A stretch of DNA of 64,000 nucleotides from NCBI GenBank assembly GCA_039619475.1, contig CM077116.1:30424683-30488682 (forward strand), given 5' to 3'. Origin of the DNA: Icerya purchasi (lineage: Eukaryota; Arthropoda; Insecta; Hemiptera; Monophlebidae). The translations under genes and the position numbers were made by a program. This document shows positions 1 to 11,991 of this stretch, piece by piece (within the stretch, counting starts at the first letter, position 1; every line of letters starts with the position of its first letter). The notes under the pieces are model-generated. The model did not search any database. It had not been told where the DNA came from and worked only from the letters and a program-made list of their open reading frames with translations.

Positions 1-786
1 GCAAGATCCGCCATTTGCTTTCATTGCGTCCAGACACTCTTAAAACTGCACCAAATATGTTTTGAATGTTTACAATACTCCATATACCAACGCGAAAAAA
101 ATTATCTGCAATTCATTAAAGGAAATTTTATCCGATGATCCGTTTGCAGTAGAAGTAGTACTTCATTTTCTTTGAAGCATGAACATGATATCCAATAACT
201 ATTTTCGGATGCCTCCGATCGTAGCAGCAGTACATGGTAGCCGAAAAAGGAGAAAATACTGCAGTTATTGAGCAGCTTTTAAAAGTCTTTTATGTAAAAT
301 TAAAATTTTTGATTTGTAGTAACTATTGCTCCTTTTTTTTTTTTTTTTCTTTCTTAGTTTAAAATGTAAAAAATAATGTCGATTTTCTTTTGAAAAGAGG
401 CAATTCTTTTATTCCAATTTCCGCTTTTTTTAAAATTGTTAAAAATGCCTACATTTTTTTAAAATGAAATAAAATTAAAGTAGAATTTTGAAAACAGAAA
501 AATAACAAATTTTTATGCATAACTCAAAATAAGAAAAAAATAGAGTAGGATAAAACTGGTTAACTCAATATGGAGTGTAAAATAAAAAATTATACGTAAA
601 TGATAATTTTGCATCAAAAAAAAAAAAAAAGCAGCGCGCAAAGATTTTGTAAAATTTTTTGTGACTTATATTGTTTTTACAAAGAAAGTAGTTCTTAAGA
701 ATGAATATTTTAAATTTAATAAATTTAACATAATTTTTTGTGTTTTCTGTTGTAATAATAATTTTACAATTGTTTCCTGTTTATAG
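1..786 (+). other. Intron upstream of the first visible RhoGEF2 exon
   Basis: AT-rich DNA with runs of T and A and no open frame of note. It ends in a T-rich tract and the acceptor TATAG that opens the exon at 787, so it is most simply the 3' part of an intron whose upstream exon lies before the window. I see no exon or RNA gene in it. Confidence 0.6.
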
Positions 787-906
787 GCAGTATTATCACC
801 ACATTTTCAATCAGACAGGTTACCAAATAACTCTTTTATTACTAACAGCATAGCGCAATATCCAATTATATCGATGGAAGATGACGATATGTCTGATCAA
901 GAAATG
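787..906 (+). CDS. RhoGEF2-family exon: acidic lead-in to the rgRGS domain
   Basis: This 120-base exon (40 codons, phase 0 at both ends) lies between acceptor TATAG and donor GTACGT. Its last part reads IISMEDDDMSDQEM. That is an isoleucine pair followed by an acidic run, the arrangement found just before the RGS box in p115-RhoGEF and its relatives, where the acidic stretch contacts G-alpha-12/13 and contributes to GTPase activation. The first part, rich in S, N and P, is an unstructured linker. The assignment depends mainly on the exons that follow, which continue the same domain in phase. The protein is a cytoplasmic Rho activator that is brought to the membrane by G-alpha-12/13 (Concertina in flies). 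Confidence 0.75.
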
Positions 907-1200
907 GTACGTGTAACATTAAAAGACTACAGTATATTTATTAAATTACATCTATTAAAAATATGCGCGAGGTATTTTATCGTTTTGTTAAGGTATTTTG
1001 TTGAAATAATCATTCAGTTGATTTTAGTTTGAGCAACTCTAACACTGGTAGCGTATTTATCCTCTTCCGAAAATCCTTAAGTTCATGAAATTAAATGTTG
1101 AAAATAAACGAATTATTTTTCTTGTCTATTTTTAAATTTCTATTTTATAAAATTACTTTATGTTTTTGATTTTTGTTTTTTTAACTCCACTATACTGTAG
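907..1200 (+). other. Intron 1 of the visible RhoGEF2 part
   Basis: A 294-base AT-rich intron from GTACGT to CTGTAG. Nothing else is seen in it. Confidence 0.75.
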
Positions 1201-1314
1201 AGCAATTTAGAAGATCACGGGCCATTTAAGAATTTTACGAAGCTACAAGAACGAAATGCTCATCTTGCTGTGTTCCTGAATTACGTTATATCCAATAGCG
1301 ATCCCTCTAGCTTG
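1201..1314 (+). CDS. RhoGEF2-family exon: first helices of the rgRGS domain
   Basis: The exon has 38 codons, phase 0 at both ends, with acceptor CTGTAG and donor GTGAGT. The translation contains LQERNAHLAVFLNYVISNSD followed by PSSL. This is the conserved start of the RGS-like box in ARHGEF1/11/12 and fly RhoGEF2, which have a 'R-x-A-H-L-x-x-F-L-x-Y-V/I-x-S-x-x-D-P' pattern. It joins without a gap to the next exon, which starts LFYLITNLYKEG. The upstream intron is only 294 bases. Confidence 0.88.
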
Positions 1315-3836
1315 GTGAGTGTTAAAATAAATAGAAACATTTAAGCGTTATTCATTTATTAAATTTAATAACAAATGATTTAATTGAGTTTGTTGCGAAT
1401 ATAGAGTTGTAACCGAAAACATTTTTACATTGAATTTTACATTTGTTTAAATTTAAACCACAATCTTCCTAAAATGTAATGTGATTTGTGTTCATAAATT
1501 TCTACGGTTACATTTTTGTTATCCACCGTATTTACGTCGTTAATGTAAACCATACATGGTTGTCCCGATATGGTTATTTATTAACTACATTAATGAAAAG
1601 CTCCATCCTCATATTTAGTTTGTCTCTGATCAGATTATCAATGAATATGGTCCTCTTGAGCTCTAAAGTTAGTATTTCTACGGTCCAAATCCGGTTCGGT
1701 ATTTTAGTTTTATCGTTTTAATAGAATTATCAAATAATCGCATTTAAGATTCGAAATTTATCTAGTTCCTTTTTGTATATTTAAAGTTAAATACTTCGAA
1801 TCGCAAGATATTTTAAAATAGCCGTTTACATAACTAAAATGTATGTCTGAAAAAAGTTTATGCAAAATATTATCTTACAAATTCTTAATATAAGCAGATT
1901 TAACCATCACACTTAAATGTTTTTTTTGATGAATAGACACATTTGAAATATCTCATTTACGATTTTCCTAATATTAAATATTTTCACATTTAATGAGTGT
2001 ATTTTTTTTTTTTGCCTTTTTCATGCCTGCCATTTTGTAAGGGTTTTCTCAATTTGTTCAGTTCAAAATTTTATAGTATACGCGTACGGAACTAATATAT
2101 TTCCTCGCAATTATAACAATTCGGTTTATTTTTGTAGTGGGATGGTTATCCCCCTCGGTCTTCTTTTAACTCTTTAGGGGCACGGTTAAAAATGTAATTT
2201 TTTAGCCAGCTCTAAAATTACAAAAATCATTATTCGGCCTTTTATTAAAAACTTCAGTTTCGACGAACTTGCTGAATAGCATTTTTTCTTCAATCACGGA
2301 GACACTGAAAAGACGTAAAAGCTGTCGTCTGGAAGAAATTTAAAATGTGTGTTGTTCGTACGAAAAGACAAAGATGTTATTTAAATTCGAACTTGCTCTA
2401 TTTTGAAAATAAATCGAACGATTTTAGAATAAATCTGATGGACTTAAGTAACTGAAAAGGCTGCCCGAGTTTTGTTCCTTTTTATGACTGCTTTCATGTA
2501 AAGCAGACTTTTTGAGCGTAAACTAAAATTTGAAAATGAATTAGATTCTTCTTAGAATTTTTGTATTTAGATGTTGGGCATAAAACGGTATTCTACTAAA
2601 ATGGTTTTAAATTAAAAAATGAAATTATTATTTGTTAATTATGGACGAATAGAATGTTCACGAGGAGAAATGTTCCTGGTTAATATGTAACGTTTACATG
2701 AGTATCGAAATGAATGTTTTTAATTCTTCCTTGTAATTTCCATGCGCTACTATTTGCTTGTCATTTTATTTCAAATATGTCTGTTCGTTAATATTTTCAT
2801 ATTTACTGGCTTATTATGTGAAACATGCATATAATATATGAGGGTGAATAAAAGAGGACAGTGTTGATTTAAAAAAGTTAATCAAAATTAAGTGTACAAA
2901 TTGAAAAAAAGTATTCCAGTTTCAGAAACTGCTTGTCTCCATCGTGACCTATCAATTTCTGTAACTAGAAAAGCAATAATAAGAAGTGACATAGACGTGT
3001 CGCGAGGAATTCAGAGTATCTCTGTTATAGGAAAAATGTGACAAAAATGAGAGTAAAATTTTCAGTTGTTATTAATTTGAAGTGCTTTTCGTTTTAGTTT
3101 TAACTATAAATGTCACGAGCGAGAAGAAAGAAAGTGTGCGTCCTGCTTGGTATTTTGTTAAATTCGACGATGTCTAATTTTTTATTTCTTTGTTCAAGAA
3201 TTATGCGTATTTTTTATTCTTTTATGACTAGATTATAAGAATATATTCATTTTTTCTCCTCGGAAAGTGAAATCATTTTAGAAATTTTACTCTTAAATTT
3301 CTTATAATTAATACATAATTACCAGGTACTGTTTTCGTACTTATACGTATGTTTGCTTATTTTTTTATATGGTAACATGATTTTTTTAGTCATGTTACTG
3401 GTAATGCAACATTAAAGAAAAAATTCCGTTTTTTTTGTGTTTTTTTTTGAGCTTAAAAATTTTCTAACGAACTCCTTCCATAATTCCGACTTAGTTTAAA
3501 AATTTCTGTAAATGACATAAGAAATCAAATTTCCAATAATTAAATGTTCGTAGTGCCGCCATGGTTCTAACTCTTTTATTTTTTTATATATAAATAATAA
3601 TAATAAAACAGAAATAAGTTTTTTAAATTCTAGAATTGTAACGAATGATAGAAGAAAAAAGCTACAAGTTTTCAGAAAAAAAAAAAAAAGAAAAAAAGAA
3701 CCGTAAATGGTGTTTAAGACAGAATGCTAAAAAAGGTTTAGAAGCCCACCTGTATTGTTTTTATTTTATTGTTTATAATAATAGATAATTAATATAGTAT
3801 GTTATATATGTTTTTTTTTTTATCTTTTTTTTTCAG
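1315..3836 (+). other. Intron 2 of the visible RhoGEF2 part
   Basis: About 2.5 kb from GTGAGT to TTTCAG, AT-rich, with many T runs. A 77-codon open frame at 1488-1721 has no recognisable motif and looks like chance. I see no element with clear ends here. Confidence 0.75.
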
Positions 3837-3935
3837 CTATTTTATTTAATAACAAATTTGTACAAAGAAGGTAAAAGCGCTGAAATGAAGAAATGGGCTT
3901 ACGAAATTCATTCAAGTTTTTTAGTTCCTGGCGCG
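3837..3935 (+). CDS. RhoGEF2-family exon: central rgRGS helices
   Basis: The exon has 33 codons, phase 0 at both ends. It lies between a strong polypyrimidine tract with CAG acceptor and donor GTAAGT. It reads LFYLITNLYKEG then EMKKWAYEIHSSFLVPGA. The 'LLFYLI-x-x-L-Y-K-x-G-x-x-K-E-M-x-x-W-A-Y-E-I-H-S-x-F-L-x-P-x-A-P-L' block is a signature of the RGS-like domain of Rho exchange factors. This is the exon I recognise most securely in the window. Confidence 0.92.
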
Positions 3936-4237
3936 GTAAGTACAAATGTGTATTTTTATGAATTTTATTTCATTTTCGATTTTAAAAACTTCTAAAGTTG
4001 ATTTATTTTGAACTAATCCATTAATTTAAAAAAAAAAATTAATATTCATGTTTATAAAAATTACGGCAAAATATATATTTTTTGATTTATTTAAATTTCA
4101 GAAAATTTCAGGATTAAACGATCGGTTGTTTAATTCTTAATTATATTTTAATTGATTTTGAAACACTTTTATCTTGTATATTCTTGTCGTTAAATATATT
4201 GATTTTTAATTTAATTATTATTTCATTCTAATTTTAG

Positions 4238-4330
4238 CCATTAAGACTGAATAATGTTGATGAAAATATTGCTCGCGAGATAGACGAAACTTTACATAAC
4301 GATTCAGATAAAGAAGAGGAACTTCGGAAG
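4238..4330 (+). CDS. RhoGEF2-family exon: rgRGS domain, continued
   Basis: The exon has 31 codons, phase 0 at both ends, acceptor TTTTAG and donor GTATTT. It begins PLRLNNVDENIAREIDETLH and ends in an acidic-basic helix EEELRK. It completes the 'F-L-x-P-x-A-P-L-R' motif split by the preceding 302-base intron. In vertebrate relatives the same segment is the 'LR-V-x-V/N-P-x-x-I/V-A-x-E-I/L-D' stretch. Confidence 0.9.
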
Positions 4331-4370
4331 GTATTTTTTATTTTATTTTTACCCCCTCCCCACCCCACTT

Positions 4371-4371
4371 C

Positions 4372-4408
<37 letters not shown>

Positions 4409-4426
4409 ATATATATATATATATAT
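4371..4426. repeat. (TCTA)n then (TA)n microsatellite
   Basis: About nine TCTA units run straight into about ten TA units, forming the left boundary of the dispersed repeat at 4427-4672. Confidence 0.95.
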
Positions 4427-4669
4427 TAATTACAACGTAATTCTCAGGCTACCTCCCATTAGAAAAAATGTCCCAATTTTATACAGTGTTTGTTATATTT
4501 TATAGGATTTTTGTGATTATGTTATTATATTCATAAGGACCGATTTAGAATTACGTTGTAAATTTTGATCATTTTATACAAAATATAGAAGAGAAAGAGA
4601 CAGAAATGTAAGCAAAAAGGGGCTCAGTGTCATAGCTCCTTGCGAGGCCAAAATGGCCGAGTTTTTTAA

Positions 4670-4672
<3 letters not shown>
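4427..4672 (-). repeat. TA-bounded dispersed repeat, copy 1
   Basis: Matches the reverse complement of 60186-60538. Shared blocks include ATTACAACGTAATTCT, CCCATTAGAAAAAATGTCCC, TAGGATTTTTGTGATTATGT and the end block GAGGCCAAAATGGCC. It lies between two TA microsatellites, as the other copy does. It has no coding capacity or terminal inverted repeat that I can see, so it is probably a non-autonomous element or a SINE/LINE tail derivative. Confidence 0.8.
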
Positions 4673-4715
<43 letters not shown>

Positions 4716-4729
4716 TCGTATATATATAT
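4673..4729. repeat. (TA)n microsatellite
   Basis: An interrupted TA run forming the right boundary of the dispersed repeat copy at 4427-4672. Confidence 0.95.
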
Positions 4730-4977
4730 TTGTACTTCTGTAATTATTATTTAACTAAACCATTTATTAACTTATTTAAATTTTGTTAACTGCTAATTTT
4801 GTTACATTGAGAAATTAATTATTGGTTTCTGTTTTTATATATATTCTCGTATTTTCAAGTGTTATTTATGATACTTTTTAAACCATTTGTCATTTAGGCG
4901 AATATATAAAATGATCTTTTCTTATTTTATTTTTTATTTAGATGAATTATGTAAAATTTGTTCTTTGTAAATTTTAG

Positions 4978-5171
4978 GTCTTTCAGAAAGCTAGAAGAAA
5001 AGCGCGCGACGAAATAAATGAACAGTTGACTGACTTCCAACAAAAAAGAACAGCTGGTCTTGGTACGTTATTCGGGCCTGCTGATATACAATTAGATGAA
5101 TGTATTCATGATAAAAGTAAAGAAGCCAAAATTGTTGAGCAGGTATTGGTACCGAAGATGGAACCATTTAT
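4978..5171 (+). CDS. RhoGEF2-family exon: long rgRGS helix and FxxKR motif
   Basis: The exon has 64 codons plus two bases (phase 0 in, phase 2 out), acceptor TTTTAG and donor GTAAGT. It contains EQLTDFQQKRTAGLGTLFGP, matching the 'Q-L-x-D-F-R-x-K-R-x-x-G-L' core of the family, then KIVEQVLVPKMEPF. The final ATG-like string at the end of the exon is not a start codon: it spans the splice junction, and joining to 8577 makes an Ile codon. Confidence 0.92.
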
Positions 5172-8100
5172 GTAAGTTTATGGTTAATATTTTTATAATT
5201 TATGTTTAGAGCAAGCGTAATTTTGCTTCGAAAATATTTTTTTAATGTGAGTTCATTCAATTGTTTGCTTTTTTTTTTTTTTAATAATCAAATTCGGAAT
5301 AAATACGTACGAGAAGAATTTTTAACAGATTAATTTTTAAAGAGTGTTTATAAATTTTGTGTAAAACATTTAAATGATTTGCGTAGCATACTGAAAAAAA
5401 ATGTTGATAAATAAATTCGTAAAAAATATTTTTATGAAAAAGAACTAACACTACAGGTTTTTGAATTATTAAAAAATATTTTATCTCTTTAAAAATTATC
5501 CTATTAGTATTTTATATACCACTGCACTAGCAAAATCTACAGACTCGTATTAATTAATGACTTATTACGGTACTCGAATAAAACTAGATTTTAAAAGAAT
5601 CTTAAAGAATAATGTTTGCAATTTTCGAGGATTCTTATTTTTCATTGATATCCACAGGTTGTTTATTATAATGTGAATGTGAAAAAAGATTTAACTTTGA
5701 GGATGGTAGTTGTTAGACTTAAGAAAGAGAAACAGTTTAGATAAAGATGTTATTATCATCTGAAATAATCTATTGAATAATGATGAGATTTCATCGAACG
5801 ATGATAAGGATTTATTCGAAAGAGTGAAATAAAAATTTCGTTCGTTGTTAAAGTGAACATGTTCTAACAAATTTAAATAATTTCTTATTAAATTTCTCCC
5901 GTTTTTTTTTTTTTTTTTTTTTTTTTTGTTGAATTAATTTACTATAATTTTTTTTTGTCCGTATTTTTTAACAAACTTCAAAAGATCAGTAAAATTCCTA
6001 GTTTATTTACATATGTTATTATTTTCATTTGATGTATGTTGAACTCTGGTTTCGTATCAGTTTTTTTTTTTCTTCCTCGTTAAAGAGTAAGCGTTGCAAA
6101 GTCTTACTTTCAGGCTTAAGGCCTTTTGTCGTCCCGATTATTTATGTAGATTAAAATTAAAACGTCATGTAGTTTTTCAACGATGTTTTAAAAGTTTATT
6201 TATATCTGAAAGAATTTATGGCAATATTTACAATCATTTTGTCAGTGTGTTATTTTAAAGAACTGATTTTTCAAAAGTTATAAATGCTATTGAAACCTTT
6301 ATACAAAAAATTTTTGTGACGTGCCACATGTGCTTGATTCAAAGTTTAATTTGCTTGTTGGGCAGTCTAAAAAACATATCCTACTAGATATTATTCTTAA
6401 GGTGGATTTTCACATATTTTCTAAGCGAGACGAAACTTAAGTTGTGTTCGTCTTGACCGTAATTTACATATTCTGATTAGTCTCCCTTTATGTACAAGTA
6501 TTTTCTAGTGGTATCCACTCTGTTGCTGTTGGTTTGAATTTGTTCTGCAAATACGACGCGCGTAATCGAATTTTTATTTTTTGATCTTGTGACAGATCAC
6601 AGCTGTTTGTTTGGGCTAGTAATTTTAAAATTCATATTTTGATCAATTTGTTTTGTGTTTTATACACACCTTAGCATTTTTATTTGAGTGACTTGTATTT
6701 TGGAAAACTGTTTTTTATTTAAATCCCAAGTTTGTACTCTGTACATCAAGGTTGAGTAGATGCAACTCTTTAAAACTTTTCCCTAGCGTTTATTTTACTT
6801 TTTAAAATCAGTTTTAAAAACTACATATTTTTCCAAGAATTTTGTATTCTGGTTTATGCTTCAGTTTTTTCGTCTTTGTTTGAATGATATTATTTATCTT
6901 AAATATATTCTGTTTCATCCTTTGTAATATAAAATTTAAAATTTTTTAAAATTGTTAACTATTTCGTCTTTTCCAAAATTTGAAGGTAGTCCCACTGGTT
7001 TGTTTTCTATTTGAAGATCATTTGTTGTTTTGTTAGGTTCCTTAAACTGTCGCTAATTAATATATTTTCAGTAAAACGGAGGTTGTTTAATCTTTTACCA
7101 TGGATTTGTAAACCTTTTACATTCCAATGTAATTTACGAGAAACACTTCTCCTAGAACTGCGTTAATGGGAATTTATTTCCCTTTTGACCAAGTTTTACG
7201 CACGCGGTAGCATTACTAGGCGTGTTTTTCAGAATTATTTATATTAACATAGGTACTTCTCGGGATTTTAGCACTTCTCACATTTTATCATGGTAAATTA
7301 AGTCAAATTAAGTACAATTATCAATTGTATTCCTTTGACAGCAATTTCATTTGGGGTGAGCATGTGATCATCTGGAGCATATTTCTTTCTAAAATCCACC
7401 TGTGTTTATTCGATTGATTTGAATCTAATGTTTGAAAAAGTATACTTTATTAAATTTTAATGAATATTGTACCGATGTTTGAAGTGTGAACGTATCAGTT
7501 AGAGGATTTGTTAAAGAATCTGCACACCACTAATACTTCGTTTTTTAGATTGTCCGGGCCTGGCACTTTGTTTTTATTAAGATTTTTTAAAATGCATTTC
7601 ATTACCATGTGAGAGTGTATGATATTTTGTTGTCTTGTTGTAGGGTAAATTTCATATTCTCAGTGTTGTCCTAATTTATTTCCATTCTCAGCATACAGTT
7701 TTGAATATTTCATTATTTCTTGTTTATTTTGCGTTGGGACAGTATTTTTTGGTTTCTGTACTTCACTTGATTTAGCTAGCTGTACTTAATATTTTCTTAA
7801 TATTCTTGGTCGATCAACTTTTTTCAGTGTTATTTTTTACTGTTTCTTGTTCAAATTGCTTTCAATATTTCCTTATTATTTATTTAAAAACAAGTTTAGT
7901 TTGATTTCACAGGTTTACCGTTTGATTTTTAATATTTTTGATGTCTGATAACGTGCAGTAACTTAAAAGTTTAAAATTCTGGAAATATGCGTATGTATGT
8001 ATGAAAACTAAATATGTTTACAGCGCTTTTTAACTTATAGGAGAATTACGGCAGTCATTTAACAGATTTTTCGAATATTTATTTTTTTAAATTTTTGTTT

Positions 8101-8576
8101 TTTCCTTTTTAAAAACAATTTGTAAAGGAAAATTACTTTAAAAAATTTTGTGAAAATAGTTGTCTACTGAATATAGTTTTTGTAAAACACCGCTTATTTT
8201 ATGTCTCTTTTAATCGTACACGTACACTTAAAAAAATAATTTATATACACTGTGCTATTATTAACAGCTTTATAAATATTATTTTTAATTTTATGTAAAT
8301 ATTTGAAAATTTTATTATAAAAAATTGTAATTTAAATTTTTTAAGTTTCTTTTTAAAAAGTATCTTGGTTCTTGAACAAAATTTTTTAGTACTTACCTCT
8401 TTACATTTATCATAATAGCATTAAATTAAATGTATAACATTTTGTGCGCAAACTTTTTTTTATTTTTCGTTTTTACTATTTACGCACGACTGTGCATAAT
8501 TCTAGTATTGTACGTTTTTCATAATTGTATTGAGTTTTATTAAGTTAAAACAACTTAAATATCAATTTGTTGTTAG
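5172..8576 (+). other. Intron 5 with a decayed retrotransposon
   Basis: A 3.4-kb intron between donor GTAAGT and acceptor TTGTTAG, joined by a split codon. It contains a 26-base T run near 5902 and, in its second half, a heavily decayed reverse transcriptase on the minus strand (separate entry). No host exon is visible inside. Confidence 0.75.
6450..7835 (-). pseudogene. Decayed RTE-like LINE reverse transcriptase
   Basis: No long open frame survives, but the minus strand still reads recognisable blocks in order. These are NKNKVPGPDNLKNEVL (RT block 1, about 7545-7600), RLNNLRFTENILISDSLRN (the A/DD block with its two Asp lost, about 7045-7095) and QTWDLNKKQFSKIQVTQIKM (the post-RT 'Y-G-x-E-T-W-x-L' region, about 6680-6750). 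The order and wording fit the RTE-like LINEs common in insects. Many stops and frame changes separate the blocks, so the copy is old and inactive. It is antisense to the host gene. Confidence 0.65.
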
Positions 8577-8757
8577 CGAGGATATCGAAAACGATGTGGT
8601 TGATGACCGGAGATTCGCTACTGCTGCTGCTTTTGGAACAATTTTATCTAAACTGTTTGGTATCCGAAGTGCTCATTTTGTATCATTATTGGAAAGATGT
8701 CCAACATTCGTTTCTAAAGATAAAACTAAAAATAAATTAATATACCGATCAAAAAAG
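8577..8757 (+). CDS. RhoGEF2-family exon: end of rgRGS domain and basic tail
   Basis: One base completes the split codon from the previous exon, then 60 codons follow (phase 2 in, phase 0 out). Acceptor is TTGTTAG and donor GTAATT. The start EDIENDVVDDRRFATAAAF matches the last helix region of the domain ('x-x-D-E-x-K-x-x-A-x-x-x-A-I'), then LFGIRS corresponds to 'x-L-G-V-R-T' in p115-RhoGEF. The exon ends in a lysine-rich KNKLIYRSKK, parallel to the NFFRKK tail after the vertebrate rgRGS fold. The open frame extends upstream to 8530, but the AG at 8575-8576 and the phase match put the exon start at 8577. Confidence 0.88.
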
Positions 8758-11700
8758 GTAATTTTAAATTTTCGGTGTTTCAGTAGTGTACGGTGTAAGT
8801 TTTATGGTTGATAAGTATGTTGCGGATGCAAGAGTTTGCACTATTAACGGCATTAATTCGAGTTAATTCAATTGATTTAAGAAAAAAAACAAACATTTTT
8901 ATTTACGGTTTACTTATGTTTGAAGTAACGTATAGAGTTATGTGGCAAATAAAGTTGTTAAAAAAAAAGGGTAAAAATGAAAAACATTTAAAAGAAACAG
9001 GCCTGAAAACTACACTGTAGTTAATATATGGTAAAATGCATCGTAAACTTCCACAGATTAATAATTTCGTTTCTGGGCGAAGATCCGTTGCTGATGTGCC
9101 CGGGAAAAAGTTTCACAATGTATTTTAATCTGTTTTTTCTTTTTTCCCCTTTTTTATTTTTCTTTCACTTTTTTTTTGAGAATGAAAAAAAAATGTTCTA
9201 CCGTACTTAGTCTACCGTTCAGTATTGTTATATACAAAAGTTGTACATCTGTTTAATATTCAGTAATGATTATTCAAATAAAATGAATGCAGTGCCATTT
9301 ATCAAGCCGTCATACGTATCAGGTAGGGTGGCCACCCAACCGGGAATAAGTCGGTTATTTTGTCCTAAAAACCGGGAAAAAAAAGTAAAAATAGCCAAAA
9401 ATGATATTTTTAATAAGAAAAAATCATTTGAAGCGAAAAATGAATGCTTTTTTTAATGTATTTTACTCAAAATAAATTACGAAATTCTATTTTATTCATG
9501 TAAAATATGCTGCGGCAGTCAAATATTATCAGTGGTAACAAAAAAATTCCATTCTTCTTTTTGTACAATTCTCGTAATCAGGAAATCGGAAGGATTTGGT
9601 CTAGGAAAACCAGGAATAAACCAGGAATTTAAAAATTGTATTTGAGCAGCCACCACGTCAGAGGCTGGAAAGGATCATAAATATCACTCTAGCACATAAA
9701 ACCTGTTTTTGCCAGCGAATTGCGTACGAATATAAACGCATTAAAAGTGAAATGAGCAAGAGTATAAATAGTAACTGAAGGAAAGTTAATTTGAGACTTT
9801 TGAAAAAAATATTCTAATATGGTAAATCAATCAACAGTAATACTGTGATTCATTATGGGATGTTGCTTACGAAAATGACAAGTTAGTAGCCAAGAAATTC
9901 AAAAATATAATTCTAATTGTTGCTATTTTTGTTTGAACCAATAACTTTAACTAATAAATACGGGGAAATCGTATGCATTTAATTGTATGTTGGCTGTGAA
10001 GTATCTGATACGAATTCTATTTCTACTGAGAATTTCTTAGCGCATATTTTTCTTTACGGTCCCAAAGATCTTGTGGTTCTTCTTTAAGCGGATCGAGGAT
10101 TTCATTTTGGCTGTAAAATGTAAAATCGTTCAAAAAATTTCATAAACGTATAAAGTATGTCAAATTCGATTATATCTTTTCTCATAATCTTTCTTAAAGT
10201 ATTTCTTAGATCTTGTTATAAATTGACTTTTGAAAAAATCAGTATTCATCGATTGAATTTTGATTACGTTTTATATATTGTTCTGTTTACGATAATCGAA
10301 TACGGGCGAAAATTAAAAATGAAGTATATGTATTAAGAGTATTTGATATTCAACATGTAACTCTTAGGGCGCGTTTAACGGTATTTTGTGTACATTTGTC
10401 GGTCACTTAAATTACATATATTTTTAAAATTTTATCTAGTCCTATGCTTAGATTTTTCAATTTAGATATCTTCATCGCCTTCTTTGTTGTTACCTTCTCT
10501 CCACTTGTTTTGTTATTATATTTTAGAGCAAAGCGTGTTCTAGAAAATTCAATATTTTGCCTAAAAAAATTTTTACCTTTCATTTCTTTACTGTATTAAA
10601 TTATTCGCGATTTTCCCGATGATGTTTCCAAATGTTGTTCAATTTTTTATGTTTCTTCTACGTATACGTAATACACATAATATATATTTATATTGTAATT
10701 CTAAAAGTTTTTCATCAAATAAAAATTGTTTTAAATATGAAATTAGATTACATGCAGCATAGTTATTTTTCCGATTCTTACATTTTATAATTGAATTAAT
10801 CTTTTTCTAATTTGCGCGAATTTTTTTGGATTATACTTTTACTTTTTACTGTTTCTTGCGAATATCGAGCATTGATCTTTGAAAAATTTCGGAATAAAAT
10901 TAATGTGGTAATTTTTAATAATAAAATTTTTTTGTGTTAAATGCTTTAATTGCAATATTATTTACGAACGTTTTTATATTTGCAAAATCCTATTTCATAC
11001 GTAAAAGTATGCGTATAATAAATTTATTATATTTATCCACCGCCTTCGTTGTAGTTTGAAAAAGAAACTGTGATGGAAATATACTCGTTTTGGCAATATC
11101 AATGATTTATCCATTTTTTTTTGTTGTGTCTAGTAAACACGCGCGCGCAATCAAGTTGCTTTTGGAATAAACACTTACAATTTTTTATGTGGAATATCGC
11201 CGGTTTTATAATATTTTATTACTTTAGTGCAGATTTTATTATACGTCTTAGTAGAAAAAGAATTTTTATTACGCTATAAGGGAAGTATTTATACGAATGT
11301 GCAATTTATTCCGTTTCTCTATCTGAAATGTGTAGGTAACGATAAAAGGCCATCATTTTCTAGAGCATCAGTATTACACGGTTACGTACTGCAATCACTG
11401 TCAATTAATCATTTGGGGGATCGGCCCTCAAGGTTATCAGTGCACGAGTAAGTTTTTTGTTATTAATTCGTAAACTCCAAGGTGGAATTTGAACCTAGCG
11501 AACTATTATGTTTTAATTGCATGCGTAATTAATAAAAAAATGTTAATAGTTCTGTACGATATTGTATTTTGTAAAAATATGATTAATTTTTGAACCTTTT
11601 CGGCGGCCAATATAATATGGGATATTGCACGAAATAGTAGTTTTTGATTTTTTAATTTGTTTATTACTACTTTTTTTTTTTTATTTCTGTCATTTGATTT

Positions 11701-11897
11701 TTCATTTTTATTCTGGTGTCAATCGTTGTTAACTGTTGAGATTGATGGCCGCAATTAACATAAAACATGTATGGAACATTTAGACAGTGATATCTTTAAG
11801 ATTATGTAACAGGAAAAATATTGTTTCAGACTGCCTTCTTAATATTCATCGGCCGTGCGTTAAAGTATTGGACGAAAATTGTCCGGGCCCTTTACAG
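8758..11897 (+). other. Intron 6 of RhoGEF2 with one short repeat element
   Basis: AT-rich intron of about 3.1 kb if the exon at 11898 is real. It carries the repeat copy at 9324-9656. The small open frames at 8808-9020 and 11227-11451 show no motif and are probably chance. A stretch near 11390-11510 holds mixed-composition DNA with no clear ends. Confidence 0.6.
9324..9656. mobile_element. MITE-like repeat, copy 1 (CCGGGAATA family)
   Basis: Shares most of its length with 28299-28595: AATAAGAAAAAATCATTTGA, AATGAATGC, TTTTTGTACAATTCT and GTAATCAGGAAATCGG occur in the same order. Its ends carry an imperfect inverted match, GGGTGGCCACCC on the left against GAGCAGCCACCAC on the right. The size, the ends and the absence of coding suggest a non-autonomous DNA element. 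Confidence 0.75.
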
Positions 11898-11991
11898 AAA
11901 AAGGATAAACTTAAACGTACGGTGATGGAGAAATTTCTTCCGGGGCGATGTGAAACAAGGAGAAAACCCGCTTCCTTCATCATTCAGTCAG
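11898..11991 (+). CDS. Probable RhoGEF2 linker exon, basic
   Basis: The sequence CCTTTACAG is followed by 31 codons and one base, then donor GTAAAA. It accepts phase 0 from the exon ending at 8757 and leaves phase 1. The translation opens KKDKLKRTVMEKFLPGRCET and ends FIIQS. It is strongly basic, as expected directly after the rgRGS fold, where ARHGEF1/11 carry a 'K-K-S-G-R-N-F-F-R-K-K' type stretch. An open frame continues upstream to 11787, so a more 5' acceptor cannot be excluded, but only the 11898 acceptor fits the upstream phase cleanly. Recognition rests on phase and character, not on a strong motif. Confidence 0.55.

Larger units (their letters stand above)
4331..4977 (+). other. Intron 4 with a microsatellite-bounded repeat
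   Basis: Runs from GTATTT to TTTTAG between two well-supported exons. Most of it is occupied by a TCTA/TA microsatellite, a dispersed repeat and a second TA microsatellite (see those entries). The remaining 250 bases are plain AT-rich intron. Confidence 0.75.
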
